Part shown: positions 1 through 7,546 of the stretch, in pieces | Layout: every line of letters begins with the position of its first letter | Numbering within the stretch: the first letter of the stretch is position 1 | From: Marinactinospora thermotolerans DSM 45154 | GTDB taxonomy: Bacteria > Actinomycetota > Actinomycetes > Streptosporangiales > Streptosporangiaceae | DNA length: 64,000 nucleotides | Reading direction: 5' to 3' | NCBI RefSeq assembly: GCF_900167435.1 | Contig: NZ_FUWS01000003.1 | Location: 434,001-498,000, forward strand | Notes under the pieces: model-generated | Told to the model about the DNA's origin: nothing | The model's input: only the letters and a program-made list of their open reading frames with translations | The model's database searches: none | Position numbers and translations under genes: made by a program

Positions 1-646
1 CCACCGAGACGGTGTGCCCGCGCAACGTGATCGAGCGGCCGTCGAGGGTCAGGGTGTAGCGCGGGACCCGCCAGCGCAGCATCGCCCACACCGGCGCCAG
101 CCGGTACAGCAACAGCGGGGGAAGCCCCCGGAGCTCGTTGACGAGCAGGTTCGCGGCCGAGTCGACACCGGCGTAGACGTTGCCGACCACGATGGTCCCC
201 TCGCCCACCTCGATGACGTCCACCGCGCGCGGCCGGCCTTCGAGCAGCACGCGCGCCAGCTCCCGCGGGGAGGCGGGCAGCCCGAGCCGCCGGGCGAGGT
301 CGTTGCCCCGCCCGGCCGGCACGATCCCCATGGTCCCGCCGGCGGCGACCACCCCTTGCGCCACGTCCCGGACCAGGCCGTCGCCGCCCACGGCGACGAC
401 GACGTCCCCGGCTTCCGCCGCGGCTTCGGCGGCCTCGGTGGCGTGCGCGGAATCGCGGGTGCGTTCGGTGCGCACCACGGCGCCGGCCCGCCGCAGCAGG
501 CCGGGTTCGGCCCGGCCGTCACCGGAGACGGGGTTGACGAGCGCGGTGAACCGCCGCGCCTGGCTCCGGGCGGGGACCGGGTGCGCGGGGGCGGGCCGGG
601 GCGGCCGGATGGGGGGCGGGGGCGTCGAGGGGGTCCCTGGTGACAC
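1..646 (-). CDS. Diacylglycerol kinase-family lipid kinase, 3' end outside window
   Basis: The gene runs leftward and its C-terminal part lies beyond base 1; 215 codons are visible. The first third carries RFTALVNPVSGDGRAE and then VVAVGGDGL plus PAGRGNDLARRLG. These are the nucleotide-binding glycine motifs of the diacylglycerol kinase / YegS / sphingosine kinase catalytic domain. Such enzymes phosphorylate lipid hydroxyls at the cytoplasmic membrane. GGDGL replaces the commoner GGDGT; I believe this variant occurs in other actinobacterial members. The GTG start at 646 follows an in-frame TGA three codons upstream, with a GAGGA close before it. A proline-rich stretch of about 30 residues precedes the domain. 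The substrate cannot be told. Confidence 0.85.
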   Translation of the reverse strand, partial: MSPGTPSTPPPPIRPPRPAPAHPVPARSQARRFTALVNPVSGDGRAEPGLLRRAGAVVRTERTRDSAHATEAAEAAAEAGDVVVAVGGDGLVRDVAQGVVAAGGTMGIVPAGRGNDLARRLGLPASPRELARVLLEGRPRAVDVIEVGEGTIVVGNVYAGVDSAANLLVNELRGLPPLLLYRLAPVWAMLRWRVPRYTLTLDGRSITLRGHTVSV

Positions 647-1105
647 GGTTCCTCACGATCCACACGACGACGCGGCGGGCTACACGTTATACCGGCCCGC
701 CCCGGAGGCACCGCTGAGGCGGGAGCCGGTCCGGATCCGGCGCCGCGCGGCCTCCACCGTGCCCCCCCACGCCATCCCGGGGAGGCCCGGAGACGGAGGC
801 GCACGGGCGGGCGAGTTCCCGCGCGATGTCCAGGAGTCACCAGCTCAGAGCGCGTGCGTGTTCGGTCCGGTCCGGCGCGGGTACGGGAGGGGCGCGCGAC
901 CGCTGAGAGCGGGCGAGCGCGGCCACCGGGACGCCCCGGCGGGTGCGGCGGACGGTTCCGCTCGTATCGGCCCGGCCGGGCGGGCGCGGGGGCTCCCCTG
1001 TTGCGCGAGGGAACTCCTGTCGGTTTCCGGTGGGGAAGTGGTGTACACGCCGGCGCGTACCCGTCACAGTGAGGTGGGCGCGCGGGGAACCTCGAGAAAG
1101 GACGG
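647..1105. other. Intergenic region between lipid kinase and globin
   Basis: No convincing gene is seen. A leftward -10-like TATAAC (complement of 686-691) lies about 40 bp upstream of the lipid kinase start and may be its promoter, but no good -35 is visible. Long open frames here have low-complexity Arg/Pro/Ala translations typical of shadow frames in G+C-rich DNA. Confidence 0.4.
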
Positions 1106-1159
1106 ATGACGATGACCGAACCGCCATCGGGAACGAGGCCGGCCCGCCCCGTCCGCTGA
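1106..1159 (+). CDS. Possible short upstream ORF (17 aa) before the globin gene
   Basis: ATG at 1106 follows GAAAGGACGG, a better ribosome-binding site than the one before the globin itself. It encodes MTMTEPPSGTRPARPVR and ends in TGA at 1157, 45 bp before the globin start. It could be a leader peptide. It could also be the original N-terminus of the globin gene separated by a frameshift, although known bacterial globins do not need such an extension. No function can be assigned. Confidence 0.3.
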   Translation: MTMTEPPSGTRPARPVR

Positions 1160-1203
1160 CGAGACCCACCCTCCCCACCCCGACCCCCTGGAGACCTCTC
1201 CCC

Positions 1204-1725
1204 GTGCAGCCCCGATCCGCCCATGAGGTGCCCCTGCCCGATCCCGCCGTGGTCGAGGCCGTCCGCCTGTCCTGTGCCGACCTGCCCAGAGGGTCCACCC
1301 GGCTGGCCGACCTGTTCTACGACCACCTGTTCGCGCTCGTCCCCGAGACGCGGTCGATGTTCCCGGCCGACATGGGGCCACAGCGCGAACGGATGGCGCA
1401 CGCCCTCGTGGAGGTCGTCGACCACCTGGACCGCCCCGTCCAGGTGCGTGACTTCCTGCACCGGTTGGGGCGGCACCACCACCGGATCGGCGTCCGCCCC
1501 GAGCACTACCCCCACGTCGGCCGGGCCCTGGTGCGCGCCGTCGCCGACATCGCGCCCACCTGGACCTCCTCGATGAGCTCGGCCTGGGTGCTGGTCTACG
1601 AGTGGATCGCGGCGACCATGCTCGTCGGGGCGCGGGAGGCCGCGGAAGAGGAGACGGCACGCGCTCCCCTGGCCGCGCGCGGCCGGCACAGCCGCGCCGC
1701 GCGTCCCGCCGGCCCGCTTCCGTAG
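1204..1725 (+). CDS. Single-domain bacterial globin (haemoglobin-like protein)
   Basis: A 173-residue protein with the globin fold of Vitreoscilla haemoglobin and flavohaemoglobin N-termini. Visible landmarks are TRLADLFYDHLFALVPETRSMF with the CD1-region Phe, and LGRHHHRIGVRPEHYPHVG. By spacing to the Gly-Val, His92 is the probable proximal haem ligand. The helix G/H region MSSAWVLVYEWIAATM follows. There is no FAD/NAD reductase domain, so any NO dioxygenase or oxygen-binding activity needs a separate reductase. GTG at 1204 was chosen because GGAG lies about 10 bp upstream and the globin homology begins just after it; the frame stays open further upstream without homology. An Ala/Arg-rich tail of about 25 residues ends the protein. 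A hairpin follows at 1739. Confidence 0.85.
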   Translation: MQPRSAHEVPLPDPAVVEAVRLSCADLPRGSTRLADLFYDHLFALVPETRSMFPADMGPQRERMAHALVEVVDHLDRPVQVRDFLHRLGRHHHRIGVRPEHYPHVGRALVRAVADIAPTWTSSMSSAWVLVYEWIAATMLVGAREAAEEETARAPLAARGRHSRAARPAGPLP

Positions 1726-1738
1726 TCGGGAGGCGTTC

Positions 1739-1767
1739 GCGGCGCCCGCCTCACGGACGGGCGCCGC
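1739..1767 (+). terminator. Hairpin after the globin gene
   Basis: GCGGCGCCCG and CGGGCGCCGC form a perfect 10-bp stem with a 9-base loop, 14 bp after the globin stop. It lies between convergent genes, so it may serve both strands. There is no clear T-run, as is usual in actinobacteria. Confidence 0.6.
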
Positions 1768-1789
1768 CCCGGCCCGGCCGGGGGGCGGC

Positions 1790-2059
1790 TCACAGGCGGT
1801 GGAAGTAGTCGCCGCTGTGGTAGTCGGCGGTCAACCGGAAGCTCTCGTCTCCGGGAACACCGCCCCGGCCGTTCTCGCGGTGACGCTCGGCGGCGGTGCA
1901 CACCAGGTCGTCCCACATCACCTCCTCGCCCTCGGAGGTGGGGGCGTCGGGCACCACGATCGTCACGGGGGTGTCGTCGGGCAGGTCGCTCCCGGCCACC
2001 GCGCGGCGCAGTTCGCCGAGCGTCAGGATGACCGCCTCGTGGCGGTAGGTCCGGTCCAT
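1790..2059 (-). CDS. DUF6225-like small protein
   Basis: An 89-residue soluble protein. The body LGELRRAVAGSDLPDDTPVTIVVPDAPTSEGEE... resembles a family of small actinobacterial proteins of unknown function (DUF6225-like, from memory). In these, an LxxALxxLPDDxPV start leads into a short beta-rich domain. ATG at 2059 has AAGGA six bases upstream. It stands alone between the globin and guanine deaminase genes. No catalytic motif is visible and no function is proposed. Confidence 0.65.
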   Translation of the reverse strand: MDRTYRHEAVILTLGELRRAVAGSDLPDDTPVTIVVPDAPTSEGEEVMWDDLVCTAAERHRENGRGGVPGDESFRLTADYHSGDYFHRL

Positions 2060-2477
2060 GATCGTCCTTTCGTGCTCTCGGGGTCGCCGTCCTGCCGTTG
2101 GCCATGCTCTCAGCAGCGGGCGCGCCGAGCAGGGATTTCCCTGGTATGGCAGGGGTGGCGTCGCGTCGGCTCCCCGAAGGCCGGGGCCGCGGTCGGGGCG
2201 CTCCGCCGGGCTCGGCGCGGACCGGGGCCGGCCGGCGTCCAGCCCCGGCGCGCGTGGACAAGCGCGGGAGGGGCTTCAGGGCCCCGACCGGAAAGCGGCA
2301 GGCAAAATCCATCCAACTTCTCCGCCGTGGATCCCCGCCCCTTTAAAGGCTTGACGAACTTCGCCGGTGCCTGGTTGCCGCCCGCCGCGGACCGGATACA
2401 GGCTACGTGACGGCCGGCGGTCTACGTCGGAAAAAGCATCGGATGGCGAGAATATCGACTTCGATCCGGAGGCGACG
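2060..2477. other. Divergent intergenic region upstream of the guanine deaminase fusion
   Basis: No gene is supported. TTGCCG (2375-2380) and TACAGG (2397-2402), 16 bp apart, form a possible rightward promoter about 75 bp before the start at 2478. Another -35-like TTGACG lies at 2351-2356. From about 2400 the base composition becomes visibly less G+C-rich, and this continues into the 5' part of the next gene. Confidence 0.35.
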
Positions 2478-4811
2478 ATGAATGGACCCGAGAATATGCT
2501 GCCGAACGAAACATCGAATGGGCTGGAGAACGCGGCCGAAGAAGGGGACGGCCGGTCGGTCGTCCCCGGTGGGTCGGGCGCGCGGACGGTGACCGCCGTC
2601 CGTGGACGGCTCGTGTGGTTCTGTGACGATCCCTTCCTCGTCGGTACCGGCGCGGCCATGCGGCACGAGAAGGACGGCCTGCTGATCTGCGTGGACGGCC
2701 GAATCGCTTACTCGGGTCCCTATCAGGATGGAATCGGCCGCGTTCCCGAAGGCGTGAAAGTCGTCGACTATCGTCACTGCGTCATCACTCCGGGATTCGT
2801 CGACTCCCATGTCCACTACACCCAGGTGGGAATGGTCGCCTCCTACGGCGAGAAGCTGATCAACTGGCTGGACAAGTTCGTCTACCCGGAGGGAATGAAG
2901 TACTCGGATAAGAAATACGCCGAAGAGGGCGCGGAACTGTTCTGCAAGGAGCTGTTGCGAAACGGCACCACCACGGCGCTCGTCTTCACCTCGACGTACC
3001 CGCATTCCGTCGACGTCCTGTTCGACAGGGCCGCGAAATACGGCATGCGCATCGCGGCCGGCAAGGTCCTGATGGACCGGAACGCGCCGGAGGCGCTGCT
3101 CGATCGCAGCGTCGAGGAGGCGATGGAGCAGACGAGGGGGTTGATCGACAAGTGGCACAACAAGGCGGGGACGCGCAACGTCTACGCCGTCATGCCCCGT
3201 TTTCCGCTCGCCTGCACGCGCGACATGCTCACGGAGGCGGGCAGGCTGTGGGAGGAGTACCCGTCCGTGCTCATGCACTCCCACATCGCGGAGAACGCCG
3301 ACGAGGTCTTCGAGGGACGCAAGCTCTTTCCCGAGTGCCGGACCTATCTCGACGTCCTCGACGACCACGGGCTCCTCAGAGCGGGCACGGTCCTGGCCCA
3401 CGGAGTGCACCTGACCCTGGGCGAGCTGGACACCTGCCATCGGACCGGGGCGGCGATCGCCCACTGCCCCACCTCCAACCTCTTCCTCGGCAGCGGCCTG
3501 TTCCGGCTGCGTGACGCCACCACGCCGAGCAGGCCGGTCACCGTGGGCCTGGCCACCGACGTCGGGGGCGGCACCAGCCTGTCGATGCTGACCACCATGA
3601 ACGAGGCGTACAAGGTCGGGGCGCTGGACGGCAACCCGATCGACGCGGTCCGGCTCTTCTACCTGGCCACGCTCGGCAGCGCCAGGGCGATGCGGATGGA
3701 CCACCAGATCGGGTCGCTGCAACGGGGCCACGAGGCCGACTTCGTGGTGCTCGACCCGCGGGCCACCCCGCTCCTGGAGAAACGCACCCGTACCGGCGAC
3801 GGCTCCATCGAAGACGTGCTGTTCGCCCTGGCGCTCCTGGGCGACGCGGAGGCGGTGGAGGCCACCTATGTCGCCGGCCGCCGCGTCCACCAGCGCGGGA
3901 GGAAGGAGGAGAAGGCGACCTGGTCGGACTTCCCCTTCGCCTGGAGCCGCTACGACTGGAAGTCCGGCTCCTGGATCCCCGACCAGGTCGTCGCCACCAC
4001 GCGGGGGTGGCGGCTTCCCGCGATCGACGCCTTCGCCGGCGGGCTGCACTGCGTCTACAACGATCCGACCGACCTGTTGCACTGGACGGTGTTCACGAAG
4101 AAGGACGACCGGCCGGGCACGTGGAGCAAACCGGAGAGCCTGGGGGTGCGCTCCCACGCCAGTGTCGCGCTCGCCCCCTACCATGACCTGCTCTACTGCT
4201 TCTACTCCAGGGACGGAAAGATCTGCTGGAAGTCCCGGGACGATCAGATGGCCAAGCCGTGGGGGCCGGAGCGGGAGATCCCCGGACTGTCCTCGCAGCA
4301 GCCGCCGGCGGTGACCGCCTACAACGACGACCTCCACGTACTGGCCGTCGACGGCGAACGGCGCATGCACTGGAACACCTACCACTCCAGCACCGGCGCC
4401 TGGAGCGGGTGGGAACCGTGGAAGGACGGCAACGGCGACATCGTGAAGGGAGGCTGGCCGAGCATCGCCGCCTACGCGGGACGGCTCTACGTCGTCTACT
4501 CCCCGGGCGCGGACGCCGACGTGCGATGGACGGCCCGCGATCCCGGAGGCGAGTGGTGGCGGCACCGGGACCTGGAGGGGACCGCCGGGACCGGCCAGCC
4601 GAGGATCGCCCATTACAACGGGCTCCTCTACGCGATCGGCTCCTGGTGGGAGTCGGGTAAGTACCAGGAGACCTGGTGGGCGCAGCAGGGGGTGGACGTT
4701 CCGGAGTGGACCACCCCGCGGTCGATCACGCAGATCCGCACCGGATCGTTCTCGGGAAACGGGTTGACCGCCTACCACGGCCAGCTCTACACCGCCTACT
4801 TCACGGGGTGA
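2478..4811 (+). CDS. guaD: Guanine deaminase fused to a C-terminal lectin-like beta-propeller
   Basis: A 777-residue protein, against about 430-470 for ordinary guanine deaminases. Residues 30-490 are an amidohydrolase. They show HVH (His111/His113), HSHIAEN (about 267-269), AHGVHL (His308) and ATDVGGG (Asp361), the zinc ligands and catalytic Asp of guanine deaminase (guanine to xanthine plus ammonia). From about 515 to the end come five or six W/Y-rich repeats of the form AYxxxLYxxYxxxxxxxxW, for example VTAYNDDLHVLAV and IAAYAGRLYVVYS. These look like a small lectin or sialidase-type beta-propeller. ATG 2478 has GGAGG five bases upstream; no signal peptide is seen. The 5' part is less G+C-rich than its surroundings, a possible sign of transfer. 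The deaminase call is firm; a sugar-binding role for the propeller is only inference. Confidence 0.88.
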   Translation: MNGPENMLPNETSNGLENAAEEGDGRSVVPGGSGARTVTAVRGRLVWFCDDPFLVGTGAAMRHEKDGLLICVDGRIAYSGPYQDGIGRVPEGVKVVDYRHCVITPGFVDSHVHYTQVGMVASYGEKLINWLDKFVYPEGMKYSDKKYAEEGAELFCKELLRNGTTTALVFTSTYPHSVDVLFDRAAKYGMRIAAGKVLMDRNAPEALLDRSVEEAMEQTRGLIDKWHNKAGTRNVYAVMPRFPLACTRDMLTEAGRLWEEYPSVLMHSHIAENADEVFEGRKLFPECRTYLDVLDDHGLLRAGTVLAHGVHLTLGELDTCHRTGAAIAHCPTSNLFLGSGLFRLRDATTPSRPVTVGLATDVGGGTSLSMLTTMNEAYKVGALDGNPIDAVRLFYLATLGSARAMRMDHQIGSLQRGHEADFVVLDPRATPLLEKRTRTGDGSIEDVLFALALLGDAEAVEATYVAGRRVHQRGRKEEKATWSDFPFAWSRYDWKSGSWIPDQVVATTRGWRLPAIDAFAGGLHCVYNDPTDLLHWTVFTKKDDRPGTWSKPESLGVRSHASVALAPYHDLLYCFYSRDGKICWKSRDDQMAKPWGPEREIPGLSSQQPPAVTAYNDDLHVLAVDGERRMHWNTYHSSTGAWSGWEPWKDGNGDIVKGGWPSIAAYAGRLYVVYSPGADADVRWTARDPGGEWWRHRDLEGTAGTGQPRIAHYNGLLYAIGSWWESGKYQETWWAQQGVDVPEWTTPRSITQIRTGSFSGNGLTAYHGQLYTAYFTG

Positions 4812-5142
4812 GGTTCGCCCGGCGTGGCGCGCGCGGGCGGGACGGACGTTCGGCCTGGGGTGGGGTGAGCGGTGTGGGCCGGGCTTCACCTCTCGGCCCC
4901 GTCGGGTCCGCGGCCACGGACCCCGGCCGGGATCGCCGGGACCCGCGCGCCCGGGGGCGTGGGGTCTCCTATTTCGGGGGTCTCCCCGCCGGCCCGGTCC
5001 CGCTCCGCGGGCTCCGCCCTTGTTCGGCGCGGGCCCGCCCCCGGCGCGGTGCCGTGCCGGGCGCGGCGCCGTCCGCCCGGGTTCCCCGCCCTCTCCAGCG
5101 GGGCGCCCGGAGCGGAGGGCCGACCCGGCCCCGTGGTTCGGG
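4812..5142. other. Intergenic, convergent genes
   Basis: Some 330 bases of G+C-rich sequence between the guanine deaminase and cupin stops. I see no gene, no clear hairpin and no repeat. Confidence 0.5.
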
Positions 5143-5541
5143 TCAGGCGAGATGCTCCTCGTCGCGGACGTGCTCCAGCCAGGTGGTGGTCGCGGCGGGG
5201 TCGTCGGCGTTGTCGAGCATCGCCAGGTGTTCCATGAACGAGTCGGCGGAGGCGCCGTGCCAGTGCTCCTCGCCGGGCGGACAGTAGAGGGACTGGCCCG
5301 GGTGGACCTCGACCTTCGCACCGCCCCGTGACCGCACCCAGGCGACCCCCTGCGTGATGTGCAGGGTCTGCCCGCGGGCGTGGGAGTGCCACGCGGTCCG
5401 GGCGCCCGGCGCGAAGCGCACCTTGGCCACGACCATCCGCTGTCCGTCCTCGCGGGGAAACGCGATCGGGTCCAGCCAGACGTCGCCGGTGAACTGCTCG
5501 GGCGGGTTCTTGACGGTTGGGGCACGCGGATCGATCTGCAC
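5143..5541 (-). CDS. Small cupin-domain protein
   Basis: A 132-residue single-domain cupin. Motif 1 is TAWHSHARGQTLHITQGVAW, with the H-x-H and following Gln/His metal ligands. Motif 2 is PGQSLYCPPGEEHWHGA, with the distal His. It resembles the cupin-type hydroxynitrile lyase / carboxymuconolactone-associated cupins, whose activities vary widely, so no reaction is assigned. The GTG start at 5541 has GAGGAGG eight bases upstream. A Zur-like box lies about 260 bp upstream and could regulate it, because a leftward -35-like TTGAAA overlaps that box. A metal-binding fold next to a zinc-type operator is suggestive but not proof of a link. Confidence 0.75.
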   Translation of the reverse strand: MQIDPRAPTVKNPPEQFTGDVWLDPIAFPREDGQRMVVAKVRFAPGARTAWHSHARGQTLHITQGVAWVRSRGGAKVEVHPGQSLYCPPGEEHWHGASADSFMEHLAMLDNADDPAATTTWLEHVRDEEHLA

Positions 5542-6020
5542 GGGCCTGCCTCCTCTCGCGGGCGGCCACCTCGGCCGCCCCTCTGTCCACGTTAGGCAGG
5601 TGTCCTCGCGGGAGGGAGGCCCTGACGTTCCCCCGCTGGGCGCCGCGCATCCTCGCGCCCGCGAGTCCGGACACGACCAGCCGGGAGGAGACGATGGCGC
5701 CGGGGAGCGCCGCGGACACCGTCCCGCGGGCTCCCGATCGGCGCGTGCTGTGCCCGGTTCCCGTGGCCTGCGCGGGGTGGCCGGACGGGACTGCTAGCAT
5801 CTGAAAACGATTTCCATTTTCAAAACGTGTCAAGGGTGACGGGCGTCGCCGGGAACCCGCGCCATGGGCCGCGCGCAACGCCCTCGCGTTCCCCAGGCCA
5901 CTCGCGGCCGTCGATCCCCGAAGGGCGGACGGTGCGGAGAAGGCGCCCACGCCGGCCCCTCCCAAGGCCCGCGGCCCCTCGGCGCCGTCCCCTATGAGCC
6001 CGCGTGGAAGGACCATCCCC
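5542..6020. other. Divergent intergenic region containing a Zur-like operator
   Basis: No gene is supported. The region separates the cupin (leftward) from the COG0523 GTPase (rightward) and holds the palindromic element at 5802-5822. The rest is G+C-rich and featureless to me. Confidence 0.5.
5802..5822. promoter_or_regulatory. Candidate Zur (zinc uptake regulator) box
   Basis: An A/T-rich island in G+C-rich DNA with arms TGAAAA (5802-5807) and TTTTCA (5817-5822). It starts TGAAAACGATTTCCA, close to the actinobacterial Zur consensus (TGAAAA, central bases, TTTTCA). TAGCAT (5795-5800) just left could be the -10 of a rightward promoter, in which case the box covers the start site. The downstream gene is a COG0523 GTPase, a typical Zur target. 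The 15-bp box at 15617-15631 matches its first 15 bases at 12 positions. Confidence 0.65.
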
Positions 6021-7232
6021 ATGAGCGCACCCACCGACCTGCCGGTGACCGTGCTGTCCGGCTTCCTCGGAGCAGGGAAGACGACCCTGCTCAACCACCT
6101 CCTGGGCAGCCTGGACGGGCTGCGGGTCGCGGTCATCGTCAACGACATGAGCGAGATCAACATCGACGCCGACCTGGTCCGGGGCGAGGGACACCTGACC
6201 CGGACCGACGAACGCCTGGTGGAGATGACCAACGGCTGCATCTGCTGCACCCTGCGCGACGACCTGCTGGAGGAGGTGGCCCTGCTCGCCCGGCAGGGCC
6301 GCTTCGACCACCTCCTCATCGAGTCCAGCGGAATCTCGGAACCGATGCCGGTCGCCGCCACCTTCGCCGTTCCCGGCCCCGACGGGCGTCCGCTGCTGGA
6401 GGGGGCCAGGCTCGACACCATGGTGTCGGTGGTCGACGCCGCGAACTTCCTGACCGAGCTCGACAAGGGGGACGATCTCGTCGAGCGCGGACTGGACGCC
6501 TACGAGGACGACGAACGCACCGTCAGCGACCTGCTCGTGGACCAGGTGGAGTTCGCCGACGTCCTGCTCATCACCAAGACCGACCTGGTCGCCCCGGAGG
6601 AGGCCGACCGGGTGGAGGCCGCCGTACGGCGCCTCAACCCGCTCGCCCGGGTCCTGCGCGTCTCCCATGGCCGGGTCGACCCCGCCGAACTGATCGGCGC
6701 GAACCGGTTCGACCTCGAACGCGCCTCCCGGGCGCCGGGCTGGGTGGCCGAACTCAACGGCGACCACGTGCCGGAGACGGAGGAGTACGGCATCTCCAGC
6801 CTGGTCTTCCGCGCCGACCGCCCCTTCCACCCCCAGCGGCTCTGGGAGTTCGTCTCGACCGGCCTTGAGGGCGAGCAGTACGGGACCGTCCTGCGGATCA
6901 AGGGCTTCTTCTGGTTGGCGACCCGGGCGCGGACGACGGGGCTGTGGTCCCAGGCCGGGCCGGTGGCCCGGTTCGAGCCAGCCGGCGTGTGGGATCCCGC
7001 CGACGGCCTCGCCGCGGGCTACCCGCCCGAGGACCTGGTGGACGCGGAGCCGGTGCGACCCCGGCAGGAGCTGGTGCTCATCGGCACCTCCCTGCGGCAC
7101 GGCCCCCTGGAGGAGGCCCTGCGCTCCTGCCTGCTCACCGACGCCGAGCTCGCCCTTACCTGGGAGACGTTCGAGGATCCCTTCCCCGAGTGGGACCTCC
7201 ATGGCCCGCACGCCCACCACGCTCACGGGTGA
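6021..7232 (+). CDS. COG0523 GTPase, putative zinc metallochaperone (ZigA/YciC-like)
   Basis: A 403-residue G3E-family GTPase. The Walker A is SGFLGAGKTT near the N-terminus, followed by VIVNDMSEINIDADL. The metal-binding GCICC motif is at residues 72-76 and a guanine-specificity TKTD in the middle. A CobW C-terminal domain follows, ending in a His-rich tail HGPHAHHAHG. Such proteins load zinc into client enzymes under zinc starvation. The Zur-like box about 200 bp upstream supports a zinc rather than cobalt or nitrile-hydratase role. ATG 6021 has AAGGA eight bases upstream; an alternative in-frame ATG at 5994 lacks a good site. It converges with the RiPP transport genes. Confidence 0.88.
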   Translation: MSAPTDLPVTVLSGFLGAGKTTLLNHLLGSLDGLRVAVIVNDMSEINIDADLVRGEGHLTRTDERLVEMTNGCICCTLRDDLLEEVALLARQGRFDHLLIESSGISEPMPVAATFAVPGPDGRPLLEGARLDTMVSVVDAANFLTELDKGDDLVERGLDAYEDDERTVSDLLVDQVEFADVLLITKTDLVAPEEADRVEAAVRRLNPLARVLRVSHGRVDPAELIGANRFDLERASRAPGWVAELNGDHVPETEEYGISSLVFRADRPFHPQRLWEFVSTGLEGEQYGTVLRIKGFFWLATRARTTGLWSQAGPVARFEPAGVWDPADGLAAGYPPEDLVDAEPVRPRQELVLIGTSLRHGPLEEALRSCLLTDAELALTWETFEDPFPEWDLHGPHAHHAHG

Positions 7233-7546
7233 GCCGGGCAGGCGCGAGAGGTCCCCGGAGCCGGCCGCCTTCCGTGGCGTGCCGGCAACGGGGACACGGG
7301 GCGCGTCCGCGCCGGGCGCGCCCCGTCAGCGCGGCGTGGGGAGCGGGCCGGTGGCGGGAGCGGGGGAGTCCCCGAAGACCGCCGGCCCGCAGGGAAACGC
7401 CCGTGCCTCACCCGCGCGCCTGAAGCGGAACCCCGACACCGCCCGGTCCCGGCCCGGCCACCTCGGCGCGCCCGCAGGGGCCGGCGCGGGCCTGTGCCGC
7501 ACCGGTGGCGGGACGGCGAACGTCCCAGCGACGCGCCCCCGCGGCG
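7233..7546. other. Intergenic between convergent genes
   Basis: A 314-base spacer between the COG0523 gene and the end of the leftward RiPP operon. I see no gene and no strong hairpin. Confidence 0.45.

Noticed and set aside
2403..5525. A very long leftward open frame opposite the guanine deaminase gene
   Set aside because: The translation is low-complexity and Arg/Pro/Gly/Val-rich, an antisense shadow of a high-G+C coding region. The forward frame has clear enzyme motifs.
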